Position numbers and translations under genes: made by a program. A stretch of DNA of 64,000 nt from Dietzia natronolimnaea (GTDB lineage Bacteria; Actinomycetota; Actinomycetes; Mycobacteriales; Mycobacteriaceae), in assembly GCF_002289575.1 (NCBI RefSeq), contig NZ_NTGA01000015.1:62001-126000 (forward strand), read 5' to 3'. Positions 17,486 to 26,910 of this stretch are shown in pieces. The notes beneath the pieces are model-generated. The model was not told the DNA's origin and searched no databases. It saw nothing but the letters and a program-made list of their open reading frames with translations. Numbering within the stretch: position 1 is the stretch's first letter; each line of letters begins with the position of its first letter.

Positions 17486-19423
17486 TCAGTTGCCGGGCAG
17501 GACCGGGATCCGGAACTCCGGCAGACCCGGGATCCGTATCGCGTCGTCCGGCACCGGCGGCGGCGCGACCGGGCCGGGCGGCTCGGCGGTGGGTGACGGG
17601 CTCTCGACCCGACACTCGACGCGGACGCGGGGCGCATACGTCGAGGACACGGTGTCGGTGCTGACCGTCTCCTCGCCCCGCTGGACCACTCGGGTAACCC
17701 GGGCCGTGTACCCGTCGGCGCCCGGGTCCGGGGTGCACCCGGGGCTGGTGAGGACACGGGTCTCGGCGCGGCGGAGGTCGGCCCGCGGCGCGGTCGAGAT
17801 CCGCACCGTGTACTCGCGGGTCCCCCACAGCCGTACGGTGACCGAGCTGCCGCTACCCGAGGCGTCGATCACCAGCCCCGTGCCCTGTTCGTTGCGGAAA
17901 CCCACGTCCTCGGACGCGGTGGCGTCGCGACCGGCGGGGAACTGCGCCCCGTCGACCCCTCGGCCCGTCCTGACCAGTCCCTGCGCCCCGGACTCGAACG
18001 CGGCGTTGAAGAGCGCGGTGGCCACGGCGTCAGCGGACACGTCCCCCGAGACGACACCGGCGACGTCGGACATCGAGAAGGACTCGCCGGCGGGGATGAA
18101 GTGCCCGGCGAGCGAGGCGATCATCGACTGCGCCCGTCCACTGGCGCCCACCGCGACGGTGAACTCACCGACGGGCTCGCGGATCCCGGCCCTCTCGGCC
18201 TCCTCGGTGGTGACTTCCGGGTCCCGACCCACATAGGCGACGGGCAGCACACGCGGGCCCTGGACGTCGGTGAGCTGACCCGGGAGCGCACCGAGGAGCG
18301 GCCCCCACGAGACGGTGCGCCCCTGGACGGCGGGGACGACGGAGGCGGTCGATCCGCTGAAGGAGAACGAGGCGTCCCGCCCTTCCTGCTCGGTCTCCTC
18401 CAAGAGGGGCTCCAGGATCCCCTTCGCCGCATCCGCGTCGAACCGGGGCTCCAGCACGGCCCCGTCGCGCACGAAGGTCAGGTACTCGCCGATCCGGTCC
18501 CGCGGGAAGAGGACGGGCACGGCGTGCGGGTCGTCGGGGTCGACCATCTTCAGCTCCCGCTCGGCGGGAACCGCCCGGTCTCTGCCCGGGGGCGGCGGCG
18601 GGGCCGGCAGCCTCGTCGTGACGGTGGTGACGGGCGGTTCCGTCCCGTCCTCACGCATCCGCGAGGCCAGCAACGTCACGTCGCGCCCGGCGGCGGGCTC
18701 GGCCACGTCGCGGATGAGCGCACGCACCTGGTCCGCCTGGGTCTCAGTGGGGGTGTAGTCGACGACGAGGTCGACCCCGTCGTCGTCGAGCCAGTGGGCG
18801 AGCACGGCATCGCGCGAGCTCTCGATCCGCAGGCGCTGGCCGTCCAACGGAATGGCGGAGCGGACCTCGTCCCGGTCGAACCAGATGGCGCCCTCCCGCG
18901 GTTCGAAATCGGCCTGCAGGGCGAGCTTCTCCAGGAAGTCGGTCAGTCGCGCGTCGGGGATCACGCTCGCGATGCCCACCTCGGTGGACCACACCAGGCT
19001 GATCAGGCGCGTGACGGGGTTGAGGGGTTGCTCTCCCGCGCGGTCCAGGGTGCCCTGCCAGTCCACGGACAACCCGACCGACTGAGGATCGAGGGTGGTC
19101 GACACGACGCCGGCCCGGAGGTCGACCTCCTCGTCGACCCGTGGGCCCAACTCACGGATGAGGAGCTGTTCGGCGTCGGCCGTGCGCATCCCGCCCACCT
19201 GGATCCCGGCCACTTCCGCACCGCGCGGCACCCGGCCGATGCTGTGGACGAGGTCGAATCCGTAGAGCACGGCCAGTCCCATGAACACCCCGACACCGGT
19301 GTGGATCCACCTCGACCGCACGCGGTAGCGTCGCCGGTCGGCGGCCGCGGGATGCGGGCCGTCCCCCTCGAGCACGACGGGCCGGGCGGGGCCGGCGTCA
19401 CCGGTGGTGGTGGATTCGTCCAC
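17486..19423 (-). CDS. VanW-family envelope protein
   Basis: A 645-aa protein. A cytoplasmic N-terminus of about 38 residues and one membrane segment (HTGVGVFMGLAVLYGFDL, about 41-58) are followed by extracytoplasmic domains of the peptidoglycan-binding PG_binding_4 type (GMRTADAEQLLIREL). The C-terminal VanW domain has the signatures MIASLAGHFIPAGESFSM and FNAAFESGAQGL. The tail is Pro-rich (ESPSPTAEPPGPVAPPP). VanW-domain proteins associate with the cell wall but their reaction is unknown. It is transcribed toward fadE5, just below fadA2 and its terminator. Confidence 0.82.
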   Translation of the reverse strand: MDESTTTGDAGPARPVVLEGDGPHPAAADRRRYRVRSRWIHTGVGVFMGLAVLYGFDLVHSIGRVPRGAEVAGIQVGGMRTADAEQLLIRELGPRVDEEVDLRAGVVSTTLDPQSVGLSVDWQGTLDRAGEQPLNPVTRLISLVWSTEVGIASVIPDARLTDFLEKLALQADFEPREGAIWFDRDEVRSAIPLDGQRLRIESSRDAVLAHWLDDDGVDLVVDYTPTETQADQVRALIRDVAEPAAGRDVTLLASRMREDGTEPPVTTVTTRLPAPPPPPGRDRAVPAERELKMVDPDDPHAVPVLFPRDRIGEYLTFVRDGAVLEPRFDADAAKGILEPLLEETEQEGRDASFSFSGSTASVVPAVQGRTVSWGPLLGALPGQLTDVQGPRVLPVAYVGRDPEVTTEEAERAGIREPVGEFTVAVGASGRAQSMIASLAGHFIPAGESFSMSDVAGVVSGDVSADAVATALFNAAFESGAQGLVRTGRGVDGAQFPAGRDATASEDVGFRNEQGTGLVIDASGSGSSVTVRLWGTREYTVRISTAPRADLRRAETRVLTSPGCTPDPGADGYTARVTRVVQRGEETVSTDTVSSTYAPRVRVECRVESPSPTAEPPGPVAPPPVPDDAIRIPGLPEFRIPVLPGN

Positions 19424-19531
19424 TGGTTCTCACGCCTCCTCACGAGCGGGGGACTCTCGACCCGGCGGGGCGCCGACCGGGGTTGTCCCACCCGAACCAC
19501 TGTGGCGTCCACTATGACGGACCGGCACCGA

Positions 19532-19570
19532 TGAGTGCAGCCCCCGCGCCGTACGCGGGGGCTGCACTCA
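19532..19570. terminator. Terminator of fadA2
   Basis: A perfect 17-bp stem (19532-19548 with 19554-19570) with loop CCGTA lies just past the fadA2 stop codon, between it and the VanW gene on the same strand. It separates the two transcripts. Confidence 0.83.
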
Positions 19571-19608
19571 GGAAAACCAGCCGGGTGCCGACCGGGTCGG
19601 CTGCGGGG

Positions 19609-20922
19609 TCAGCGTTCGACGATCGCCGTGACGCCCTGACCGCCGGCGGCGCAGACGGAGATGAGCGCGCGGCCCGAGCCCTTCTCCTCCAGCAGCTTGG
19701 CGGTGGCGGCCAGGATGCGGGCTCCGGTCGCCGCGAACGGGTGCCCGGCCGCCAGCGACGAGCCGTGGACGTTGAGCTTGCTGCGATCGATCGACCCGAG
19801 CGCCGAGTCCAGCCCCAGGCGCTCGGTGCAGTACTCCTCGGACTCCCAGGCCGCGAGCGTGGCCAGGACCTGCGAGGCGAAGGCCTCGTGGATCTCGTAG
19901 TAGTCGAAGTCCTGCAGGGTCAGGCCGTTACGCGCGAGCAGACGCGGCACGGCGTAGGTCGGGGCCATGAGCAGACCGTCCGGGGTGCGGCCGTCGTGAC
20001 CGTGGATGAAGTCGACCGCCGCGGTCTCGGAGTCCACCAGGTAGGCACGGACCGGGAGCTTGTTCTCCTCCGCCCAGGCCTCGCTCGCCAGCAGGACCGC
20101 CGAGGCGCCGTCGGTGAGCGGCGTGGAGTTGCCGGCCGTCATGGTGGCCTCGGTGCCGTGGGCCTCGGCGTCACGCTTGCCGAACACCGGCTTGAGCTTC
20201 GCGAGCTTCTCCTCGGACGAGTCGGGACGCATGTTGTCGTCACGCGGCACGCCGAGGAACGGGGTGACCAGATCGTCCTGGAAGCCGGAGTCGTAGGAGG
20301 CGGCGAGGTTGCGGTGGCTCGCCGCGGCGAGTGCGTCCTGGTCCTCGCGGGACACCCCGAGCTCCCGCGCGGTGATGGCCGCGTGCTCGCCCATCGACAG
20401 TCCGGTGCGGGGCTCGGCGTTCTGCGGCTGCTCGGGGACCAGCGACTGCGGACGGATGTCGCCGAGGAGCTTGACCCGGTCCATCGTGCTCTTGGCCGAG
20501 GCGACCTTGATGAGGATCTTGCGCAGGTCGTCGTTGACGGCCAGCGGGGCGTCGGAGGTGGTGTCGGTGCCGCCCGCGATTCCGGCGTCGATGCGCCCGA
20601 CGGCGATCGCGTCGGCCACCTGGATGGCCGAGGCCAGGCCGGTGCCGCACGCCTGCTGCACGTCGTAGGCCGGGCTGGACGAGTCGAGCACCGAACCGAT
20701 GACCGACTCACGGGTGAGGTTGAAGTCACGGGCGTGCTTGAGGACGGCCCCCGCGGCGACCATCCCGACACGCTTGCCCTGGAGGTTGTAGCGGCTCGCG
20801 AGGCCGTCGATCGCCGCGGTGAGCATGTCCTGGTTCGAGGCGTCCGCGTACTTGCCGTTCGATCGGGCGAAGGGGATTCGGTTGCCGCCGACGATGGCGA
20901 CCTTGCGGGGGCTGGTGGTCAC
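19609..20922 (-). CDS. fadA2: Acetyl-CoA C-acyltransferase (thiolase) FadA2
   Basis: A 437-aa thiolase acting in the last step of beta-oxidation (or its reverse). The nucleophilic Cys is in [11 protein letters not shown], the active-site His in [15 protein letters not shown], the second Cys in [12 protein letters not shown], and [11 protein letters not shown] is also present. GTG 20922 was chosen because GGGAG lies 8 nt upstream; GTG 20931 is too close to that site. It is divergent from fabG4 across an operator-like element, the same arrangement as mycobacterial Rv0243/Rv0242c. Confidence 0.9.
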   Translation of the reverse strand: MTTSPRKVAIVGGNRIPFARSNGKYADASNQDMLTAAIDGLASRYNLQGKRVGMVAAGAVLKHARDFNLTRESVIGSVLDSSSPAYDVQQACGTGLASAIQVADAIAVGRIDAGIAGGTDTTSDAPLAVNDDLRKILIKVASAKSTMDRVKLLGDIRPQSLVPEQPQNAEPRTGLSMGEHAAITARELGVSREDQDALAAASHRNLAASYDSGFQDDLVTPFLGVPRDDNMRPDSSEEKLAKLKPVFGKRDAEAHGTEATMTAGNSTPLTDGASAVLLASEAWAEENKLPVRAYLVDSETAAVDFIHGHDGRTPDGLLMAPTYAVPRLLARNGLTLQDFDYYEIHEAFASQVLATLAAWESEEYCTERLGLDSALGSIDRSKLNVHGSSLAAGHPFAATGARILAATAKLLEEKGSGRALISVCAAGGQGVTAIVER

Positions 20923-20980
20923 GTGTGTCACTCCCGTTTTATCTCGGTATCCGGTGGCCCGTAGCGCGGCCCGACGAGTA

Positions 20981-21000
20981 TTGTTACTCAGCGGTAAGTT
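20981..21000. promoter_or_regulatory. Operator-like element between fadA2 and fabG4
   Basis: TTGTTACTCAGCGGTAAGTT contains TTAC-N6-GTAA (20984-20997) and matches the element upstream of fadE5 at 15 of 20 positions. Its position in the divergent gap (20923-21044) would let one regulator control fadA2 and fabG4-htdX together. Confidence 0.62.
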
Positions 21001-21044
21001 ACTTGTCGACCCGTACGACCGCACCTCTCCAGGAGATGATCGCC

Positions 21045-22394
21045 ATGGCACAGGGCAACCTCGACCTCTACTCGCAGTTCGTGACCTCGGCCCCCGGGTC
21101 GTTCATCGCCGGCAAGGTCGGCCTCCCGCAGCCCGAGCAGCTCCGCCGTTACGAGGCCGGGCAGCCGGCCCTCCACGGCCCGGTCCTCGTCGGGGGCGAG
21201 GGCCGCCTCGTCGAACCGGTCCGCGCAATCCTCGAATCGGACTACGAGCTCGCCGGAGCGGACGCCGAGGGCAAGTTCGCGGGCCTGGTCTTCGACGCGA
21301 CCGGCGTCCGCCGCGCCGAGGACCTCAAGGCCCTGTTCGACTTCTTCAACCCTGTCGTCCGCCGCGTCGCCGCCTCCGGCCGCGTCGTCGTTCTGGGGAC
21401 CCCTCCGGAGGAGACGGGCTCGGTGGAGGAGCGCATCGCCCAGCGCGCGCTCGAGGGCTTCACCCGCTCGCTCGGCAAGGAGATGAAGCGCGGCACCACG
21501 GTCCAGCTCGTCTACGTCTCCGCCGACGCCGACACCGGCGCGTCGGGCCTCGAGTCCACTCTGCGCTTCATCCTCTCGGGCAAGTCCGCCTACGTGGACG
21601 CTCAGGTGTTCCGCGTGGGTGCCGGCGCGGCGACCGCCCCCGCCTCCTGGGACCGCCCCCTCGAGGGCAAGGTCGCCGTGGTCACCGGTGCGGCCCGGGG
21701 CATCGGCGCGGAGATCGCCTCCGTACTCTCCCGCGACGGCGCCCACGTGATCTGCTGCGACGTCCCGGCGGCCGGTGAGTCGCTCTCCGCCACCGCCAAC
21801 AAGGTGGGGGGCACCTCGCTGCCGCTCGACGTGACCGCCGCCGACGCCGCCGAGGTCCTGGCCAAGCACGTCCAGGAGCGCCACGAGGGCGTCATCGACA
21901 TCCTCGTCCACAACGCCGGCATCACCCGGGACAAGACCCTGGCCGGCATGGACGCCGCCCGCTGGGACGCGGTCATGGCCGTCAACCTCATCGCCCCGGA
22001 GCGGATCACCGCCGAGCTCGCGGAGAAGGGCGTGCTCACCGAGGGCGGGCGCGTGGTCGGCGTCTCCTCCATGGCCGGCATCGCCGGAAACCGCGGCCAG
22101 ACCAACTACGCCGCCTCGAAGGCCGGTGTGATCGGATTCGTCAACGGCGCCTCCGCCGAGCTGGCGTCCAAGAAGATCACGGTGAACGCCGTGGCCCCCG
22201 GGTTCATCGAGACCCAGATGACCGCCGCCATCCCCTTCGCCACCCGCGAGGCCGGCCGCCGGATGAACTCCATGCAGCAGGGCGGCCTGCCGGTCGACGT
22301 GGCCGAGACCATCGCCTACTTCGCCAGCCCCGCCTCCTCCGCGGTCACCGACAACGTGATCCGCGTGTGTGGCCAGTCCCTCCTGGGCGCGTGA
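21045..22394 (+). CDS. fabG4: 3-oxoacyl-(ACP/CoA) reductase FabG4
   Basis: A 449-aa protein of the high-molecular-weight FabG type. The N-terminal flavodoxin-like region of about 200 residues ([20 protein letters not shown]) is followed by the short-chain dehydrogenase domain: [12 protein letters not shown] for the cofactor, [11 protein letters not shown], and the catalytic Ser-Tyr-Lys in [22 protein letters not shown]. It reduces 3-oxoacyl thioesters. ATG 21045 was chosen because AGGAG lies 9 nt before it; ATG 21036 directly abuts that site. Its stop overlaps the htdX start, so the two are translationally coupled. Confidence 0.92.
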   Translation: MAQGNLDLYSQFVTSAPGSFIAGKVGLPQPEQLRRYEAGQPALHGPVLVGGEGRLVEPVRAILESDYELAGADAEGKFAGLVFDATGVRRAEDLKALFDFFNPVVRRVAASGRVVVLGTPPEETGSVEERIAQRALEGFTRSLGKEMKRGTTVQLVYVSADADTGASGLESTLRFILSGKSAYVDAQVFRVGAGAATAPASWDRPLEGKVAVVTGAARGIGAEIASVLSRDGAHVICCDVPAAGESLSATANKVGGTSLPLDVTAADAAEVLAKHVQERHEGVIDILVHNAGITRDKTLAGMDAARWDAVMAVNLIAPERITAELAEKGVLTEGGRVVGVSSMAGIAGNRGQTNYAASKAGVIGFVNGASAELASKKITVNAVAPGFIETQMTAAIPFATREAGRRMNSMQQGGLPVDVAETIAYFASPASSAVTDNVIRVCGQSLLGA

Positions 22395-23308
22395 TCGCGG
22401 TGGAGTACACCCGCCTGCCCGCCATCCCCAACCTGCTCGCCCAGTACGGCAAGGCCGCCGTCGGCTCGGCCCCCGTCGTGGGCGGCAAGCGCGACGGCAA
22501 GTCGATGCCGGAGAAGGGCGTCGAGGTGGAGGGTGTCCGCGTGGACACGGCCAACCTCGCCGCCTACACCCGGGTCTGCGACCTGCGGTTCGGCGACGCA
22601 CTGCCGCTGACCTACCCCTTCACGCTGGCCTTCCCCCTGAGCATGCAGCTCATGCTGGACCCGGCCTACCCGGTCCCGGCAATGGGCTCGGTGCACCTGA
22701 CCAACGAGATCGAGTCCCACCGTCCGCTGCGGGTGGGCGACGAGCTGTCGATCCGCGCGCGGGCCGAGAACCTGCGCGAACACCCCGCCGGCCTGCTGCT
22801 CGACATCGTGACCGAGATCCGCACCGGCGACCACGATGAGCCGGCCTGGGTGCAGAGGTCCGGGCTGCTCTCCAAGCGCAGGACGTCCCTCACGCCGCCC
22901 AAAGACGCGCCGCGGCCGCCGAAGCCCGAGCCGCCCACGGCGGCGGAGATCGGTGATCCCACGGTGGTCAGGTCGGTCTCCGAGTCGCTGATCGCCGAGT
23001 ACGCGTCGGTGTCCGGGGACCGCAATCCCATCCACGTCTCCAAGGTGGGCGCCAAGGCGTTCGGGTTCCCGAATGTCATCGCGCACGGGATGTGGACGGC
23101 GGCGACCCTGCTCGGTGTGGTCGAAGGGGCGATCCCCGAGCGGGCGCGTTACTCGGTCGAGTTCGGCAAGCCCGTGATCCTGCCGGCGAAGCTGGGCATC
23201 TACGCCCGGCGCGGTGCCGGTGCCGACGATCCGGCCTGGTCGCTGCGGGTGCGCAACCCGCGCAAGCTCGGAACCGTCCACGCGACGGCCACCATCGAGG
23301 AGCTCTGA
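22391..23308 (+). CDS. htdX: (R)-3-hydroxyacyl dehydratase/hydratase HtdX (MaoC fold)
   Basis: A 305-aa double-hotdog protein. The hydratase-2 motif [18 protein letters not shown] supplies the catalytic Asp and His, followed by NVIAHGMW. The N-terminal half is the degenerate hotdog ([18 protein letters not shown]). It interconverts (R)-3-hydroxyacyl and trans-2-enoyl thioesters. GTG 22391 overlaps the fabG4 stop as GTGA. The pair fabG4-htdX copies the mycobacterial Rv0242c-Rv0241c operon and should act on the same acyl chains as FadE5 and FadA2. Confidence 0.88.
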   Translation: MIAVEYTRLPAIPNLLAQYGKAAVGSAPVVGGKRDGKSMPEKGVEVEGVRVDTANLAAYTRVCDLRFGDALPLTYPFTLAFPLSMQLMLDPAYPVPAMGSVHLTNEIESHRPLRVGDELSIRARAENLREHPAGLLLDIVTEIRTGDHDEPAWVQRSGLLSKRRTSLTPPKDAPRPPKPEPPTAAEIGDPTVVRSVSESLIAEYASVSGDRNPIHVSKVGAKAFGFPNVIAHGMWTAATLLGVVEGAIPERARYSVEFGKPVILPAKLGIYARRGAGADDPAWSLRVRNPRKLGTVHATATIEEL

Positions 23309-23321
23309 CCCCACGACCTCG

Positions 23322-23362
23322 ACCCCGGTCATCCGCCCCGAACACGGGCGGGTGACCGGGGT
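23322..23362. terminator. Terminator after htdX
   Basis: A near-perfect 17-bp stem (23322-23338 with 23346-23362, one weak pair) starts 13 nt after the htdX stop codon. It probably ends the fabG4-htdX transcript. Confidence 0.78.
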
Positions 23363-23443
23363 TCGTCGTCGGTCCGGTTCCGCTCGACCGCGAATGGGCA
23401 TATGTTCTGGGTCACACCGATTCTCGACCGCAGGGAGACCACC

Positions 23444-24712
23444 GTGCCCTTCTCTCCACCCACGTCCGCCGACCGATCCCGACCGAGCCCCCGGCTCCGA
23501 CCGAGGTCCCGATCCGTGGCCGGCGTCATCGCCGCGGCAGCCCTCACCCTCACCCTGCCCGCCACGGCCGTGGCCCAGTTCGGCTCCCTCGGCGGCGGCT
23601 CGGTCGACACGGGATCGGTCCCCCCGGGCGTCCTGTTCCCCCCTGCGGTCGGCGTCGGTGCCGGCGAGGGCGTCGAGGTGGTCGCGGGCCCGGCGGTCCG
23701 TGCCACGACGGTGATGGACCGGCTCAACGTCCCGTGGGACGTGGTCCGCACCCCGGACGGAACCATCCTCACCGGGGAGCGCGGCGGCCGCGTGGTGGCC
23801 CAGCCCGCGGGCGGTCAGCGTCGCGACGTCGCGATCGACCTGCCCGGCCTGGTCCGGCAGTCCGAGAGCGGCCTGATGGGCATGGCCGTGGACGCCGGAT
23901 TCGCGCAGAACCGCGAGATCCACGTGTGCTACTCCCAGAACGCGGGCGGGACGCGCGACAACCGCGTCACCACCTTCCGGGCCGCCGACAACTGGTCGGC
24001 GCTGACCAGGGTCCGCGACGTCGTGACCGGCATCCCACTGGGAGCCCAGGGCATCCACAGCGGGTGCCGTCTGCAGGTCGCCGCCGACGGGTCGATCTAC
24101 ATCGGCACCGGCGACACGTTCAACGCGACCGGCCCCCAGGACCCCGCCTCGTTCGCCGGCAAGATCCTGCACGTCAACCCGGACGGCACCCCGGCCACCG
24201 GCACCTCCCCGATCCTCACCCTCGGCCACCGCAACGTCCAGGGCCTGGCCGTCCAGCCCGGCACCGGCCGCGTCTACTCCGCCGAGCACGGCCCGGACGT
24301 CGACGACGAGGTGAACCTCCTCGCGCCCGGCGCCAACTACGGCTGGGATCCCAACGTGAACGGCCAGTACAACCAGAACGTCCCGATGACGGACACCACC
24401 CGTCACCCGGACGCTGTCGGGGCGGTCTGGTCCTCGGGCAGTCCGACCCTGGCGAGCGCGGACATCGAGTTCCTGCGGGGCTCCGCGTGGGGCGAGTGGG
24501 AAGGCGCGCTGGCCATGGCGAACCTCAAGACCCAGAAGCTGGTCCTGCTGCGCCTGTCCGAGGACGGACGGTCGGTCCGCGACGCCGCGGTCCTGCTGGA
24601 GGGCGACTTCGGTCGCCTCCGCTCGCTGACGCCGGAGCCCGGCGGCTCGCTGCTGGTCACCACCTCCAACGCGGACAACCGGGACCTGGTCTTCCGCGTG
24701 AGCCCGGCATGA
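23444..24712 (+). CDS. Secreted PQQ-type sugar dehydrogenase (GSDH/sorbosone family)
   Basis: A 422-aa exported protein. The signal peptide is near residues 20-45 (SVAGVIAAAALTLTLPATAVAQ). A six-bladed propeller of the soluble glucose/sorbosone dehydrogenase family follows: NVPWDVVRTPDGTILTGERGG, SESGLMGMAVD, the IHSGCRLQ histidine, TGDTFNATGPQDPASFAGKI, HRNVQGLAVQP and EHGPDVDDEVNLL. The family oxidises sugars or aldose-like compounds with PQQ; the substrate is unknown. GTG 23444 was selected because CAGGGAG lies 6-7 nt upstream; an in-frame ATG at 23402 has no ribosome site. Confidence 0.8.
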   Translation: MPFSPPTSADRSRPSPRLRPRSRSVAGVIAAAALTLTLPATAVAQFGSLGGGSVDTGSVPPGVLFPPAVGVGAGEGVEVVAGPAVRATTVMDRLNVPWDVVRTPDGTILTGERGGRVVAQPAGGQRRDVAIDLPGLVRQSESGLMGMAVDAGFAQNREIHVCYSQNAGGTRDNRVTTFRAADNWSALTRVRDVVTGIPLGAQGIHSGCRLQVAADGSIYIGTGDTFNATGPQDPASFAGKILHVNPDGTPATGTSPILTLGHRNVQGLAVQPGTGRVYSAEHGPDVDDEVNLLAPGANYGWDPNVNGQYNQNVPMTDTTRHPDAVGAVWSSGSPTLASADIEFLRGSAWGEWEGALAMANLKTQKLVLLRLSEDGRSVRDAAVLLEGDFGRLRSLTPEPGGSLLVTTSNADNRDLVFRVSPA

Positions 24713-24731
24713 TCCCCACCGGGCCGGGGCG

Positions 24732-25550
24732 CTAGAGCTCCAGGACCCGCCGGGCGGCGTCGGCCAGCGCGACCGCGTAGCCGGCGCCGTGGCCGGCCGA
24801 GTGAGTGGCCAGCGGGTGCAGCTGATGCAGCGGCACCCGCTGGCGCCACCCCGGCCTCAGCGGGTGCCGCTCCTGGTAGCCGCCGAGGATCTCGTTCAGG
24901 TACGGGGCCCCGAACAGCGCGAGCATGGCCAGGTCGGTCTCGCGGTGCCCGCCGTGGGCGGCCGGGTCGATGAGCACGGCCTCCACGGACTCGACCGCGC
25001 CGACCCCGGACGCCGCGGGAGCGGGCGCCCACAGCACGTTCCCCGTCCACAGGTCGCCGTGGATGCGGGCGGGGTCGTCGCCGGGGTGGTCCAGCTCCCC
25101 GGCCGCGATCCGGTCGCAGGCGCGCTCGACCACCGCGAGGTCGGCTCCGCCCAGCACCCCCATGTCGACCGCGATCGCGACGAACGGTCGCACACGCTGC
25201 TCGGAGTAGAACTCGCCCCACGACCGGGTGGGGCGGCACTCCTGGGGGCGGTCGCCGATGAAACACCGGCCCGCCCAGTCGTCGGCGGGTGCGCCCCAGG
25301 CGGCGGCGCCGGCGTCGTGCATCACCGCGAGTGTCCGCCCGAACCGACGAGCCGCCTCCGCGGTGGCTCGACCGGCGGGAACGGGCTCGAGGGCGATCTC
25401 GTCGTCGTCGACCCCCAGGACCTCCACCACCCGGGGCCCGCCGGGCGCCGCGGCGAGCCAGGCCAGGCCGGCGGCCTCGTGGCGGTAGAAGTCGGGTCCG
25501 TGGCGCGACCCCCTCTTGACGAACGCCCCGGCCCCTCGTGTCGCGCTCAT
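24732..25550 (-). CDS. Fructosamine-kinase-like phosphotransferase
   Basis: A 272-aa protein kinase-fold enzyme of the aminoglycoside/fructosamine kinase group. The catalytic loop is IHGDLWTGNVLW, with Asp and Asn, and the metal-binding segment is IDPAAHGGHRETDLAML, typical of fructosamine kinases. WGAPADDWAGRCFIGD resembles the NNxIG region. It probably repairs glycated protein amino groups or phosphorylates a related amine (inference). ATG 25550 overlaps the stop of the upstream MFS gene as ATGA, so the two are coupled. The same frame runs upstream to 26651 only as a shadow of the transporter. Confidence 0.82.
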   Translation of the reverse strand: MSATRGAGAFVKRGSRHGPDFYRHEAAGLAWLAAAPGGPRVVEVLGVDDDEIALEPVPAGRATAEAARRFGRTLAVMHDAGAAAWGAPADDWAGRCFIGDRPQECRPTRSWGEFYSEQRVRPFVAIAVDMGVLGGADLAVVERACDRIAAGELDHPGDDPARIHGDLWTGNVLWAPAPAASGVGAVESVEAVLIDPAAHGGHRETDLAMLALFGAPYLNEILGGYQERHPLRPGWRQRVPLHQLHPLATHSAGHGAGYAVALADAARRVLEL

Positions 25551-26860
25551 GCGCGCACCTCCCGGGCCCGCGAGGCCCGCTCGCGTCCGAGTAGCCGCCC
25601 GGCCAACAGGACGATCACCACCCCTCCGACGAGTACCGGCGCGACGGTCCAGCGCATCCCGGCGTGCTCGGCGATCAGACCGACGAGCGGCGGTGCCGTG
25701 AGGAATCCGAGGCGCATGACCCAGTTGAGCACGGCCAGCCCCGTCCCCGGGGACAGACCCGGGACCGAGTCGGCCCCCACCATCGCGCCCGGGATGACGG
25801 TGGCGATGCCCCAGCCCGCCAGCGCGAAGCCGGCGAGCACCACCGTCAGCAGGGCGGGACCGTCGAGGACGAACGAGCCGACCAGCGCCGCGCCCGCGCC
25901 CGCCACCACACACATCCCGCCCGTGCGGCCGACGTGCGCGGCGCCGATGCCGTCGACCAGACGGTCCCCGGCGAGCCGCCCGATCAGCTGCGCGCCCTGC
26001 ACGGCGATGAACCCGAACCCGGCCACCCCGGCACCGGCCACCGCGACCTCCCGGAGGTAGAGGGCCGACCACGTCTGAGCGAAATCCTCGACGACCGCCG
26101 CGGACGAGGCGAGGAGGCCGAACGCCACCAGCAGGAGCAGCGTCCGGCCGCCCGGGAGCCGGCGCTGTGGACTCTGGCGCTGCGGGACCGGGTCCCGCGA
26201 GACCCTGCGCTGCGGGGCCCGGCGCTCGCCGGACGACCCCGCGGCGCGCAGTCGCAGGGGGTGCGCGGCCAGCGCGGCGAGCGCACAGGCGACACCTGCC
26301 GCGCTCATCTGCACCACGACCGACGCCCCGATGCCGGCGGCGAACGACCCCCCGGTGGCACCGAGGACCGCCCCGAGCGACCAGACGGCGTGAAAGCGGT
26401 TGATCAGGGAGCGACCGTGCCGCAGCTGCACGCGGATGCCGTGGGCGTTCATGGCCACGTCGGTGACGGCATCGCACACCCCGAACACCAACAACAGACC
26501 CGCGAACGCCCCCACGACCGGGGAGAGCGCGAGCAGCGCGGCGGCGAGCGAGGTCAGCACCATCGCGGCCACCGCCACCGCCCCGTCCGAACGCCGACGC
26601 ATCAGCGCGGGGGCGAGCAGTCCCCCCACCAGGGCGCCCGCCGGGAAGCACGCCATCGCCAGACCGAAACCGGCCGGCCCCAGGTCCAGCGCGGACTTGA
26701 GATCCGGCAGGCGGGGGACGATGGCCCCGAAGATCGCGCCGTTGGCGACGAAGAGCAGGACCGTGGCGGCCACCGGCCCGCGCAGTCCGGTCCCGCCTCC
26801 GCGCGGGCCCAGCGGCCCTCCCGTCGCGATCACGACCGTCAGACTACGTCGTGCACCCAC
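25547..26860 (-). CDS. MFS transporter
   Basis: A 437-aa protein with about 12 hydrophobic segments and a Pro/Arg/Gln-rich central cytoplasmic loop around residues 205-235 (QRRVSRDPVPQRQSPQRR). Typical major-facilitator features include GAIFGAIVPRLPDLKSALDL and MNAHGIRVQL, which resemble the FucP/YbjJ-type subgroup. The substrate is unknown; coupling to a fructosamine-kinase-like enzyme hints at a sugar-amine compound (inference). GTG 26860 is the outer start; GTG 26833 is an alternative. Confidence 0.78.
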   Translation of the reverse strand: MGARRSLTVVIATGGPLGPRGGGTGLRGPVAATVLLFVANGAIFGAIVPRLPDLKSALDLGPAGFGLAMACFPAGALVGGLLAPALMRRRSDGAVAVAAMVLTSLAAALLALSPVVGAFAGLLLVFGVCDAVTDVAMNAHGIRVQLRHGRSLINRFHAVWSLGAVLGATGGSFAAGIGASVVVQMSAAGVACALAALAAHPLRLRAAGSSGERRAPQRRVSRDPVPQRQSPQRRLPGGRTLLLLVAFGLLASSAAVVEDFAQTWSALYLREVAVAGAGVAGFGFIAVQGAQLIGRLAGDRLVDGIGAAHVGRTGGMCVVAGAGAALVGSFVLDGPALLTVVLAGFALAGWGIATVIPGAMVGADSVPGLSPGTGLAVLNWVMRLGFLTAPPLVGLIAEHAGMRWTVAPVLVGGVVIVLLAGRLLGRERASRAREVRA

Positions 26861-26910
26861 GCCGGTAGCGTTGACGGCGGTAACGGTCGGACGGGCGGCG
26901 GGAGCGCGAC

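Noticed and set aside
22316-24406. Minus-strand open frame of 696 aa across fabG4, htdX and the sugar dehydrogenase
   Set aside because: It spans three genes with catalytic motifs on the other strand and shows no motif of its own.
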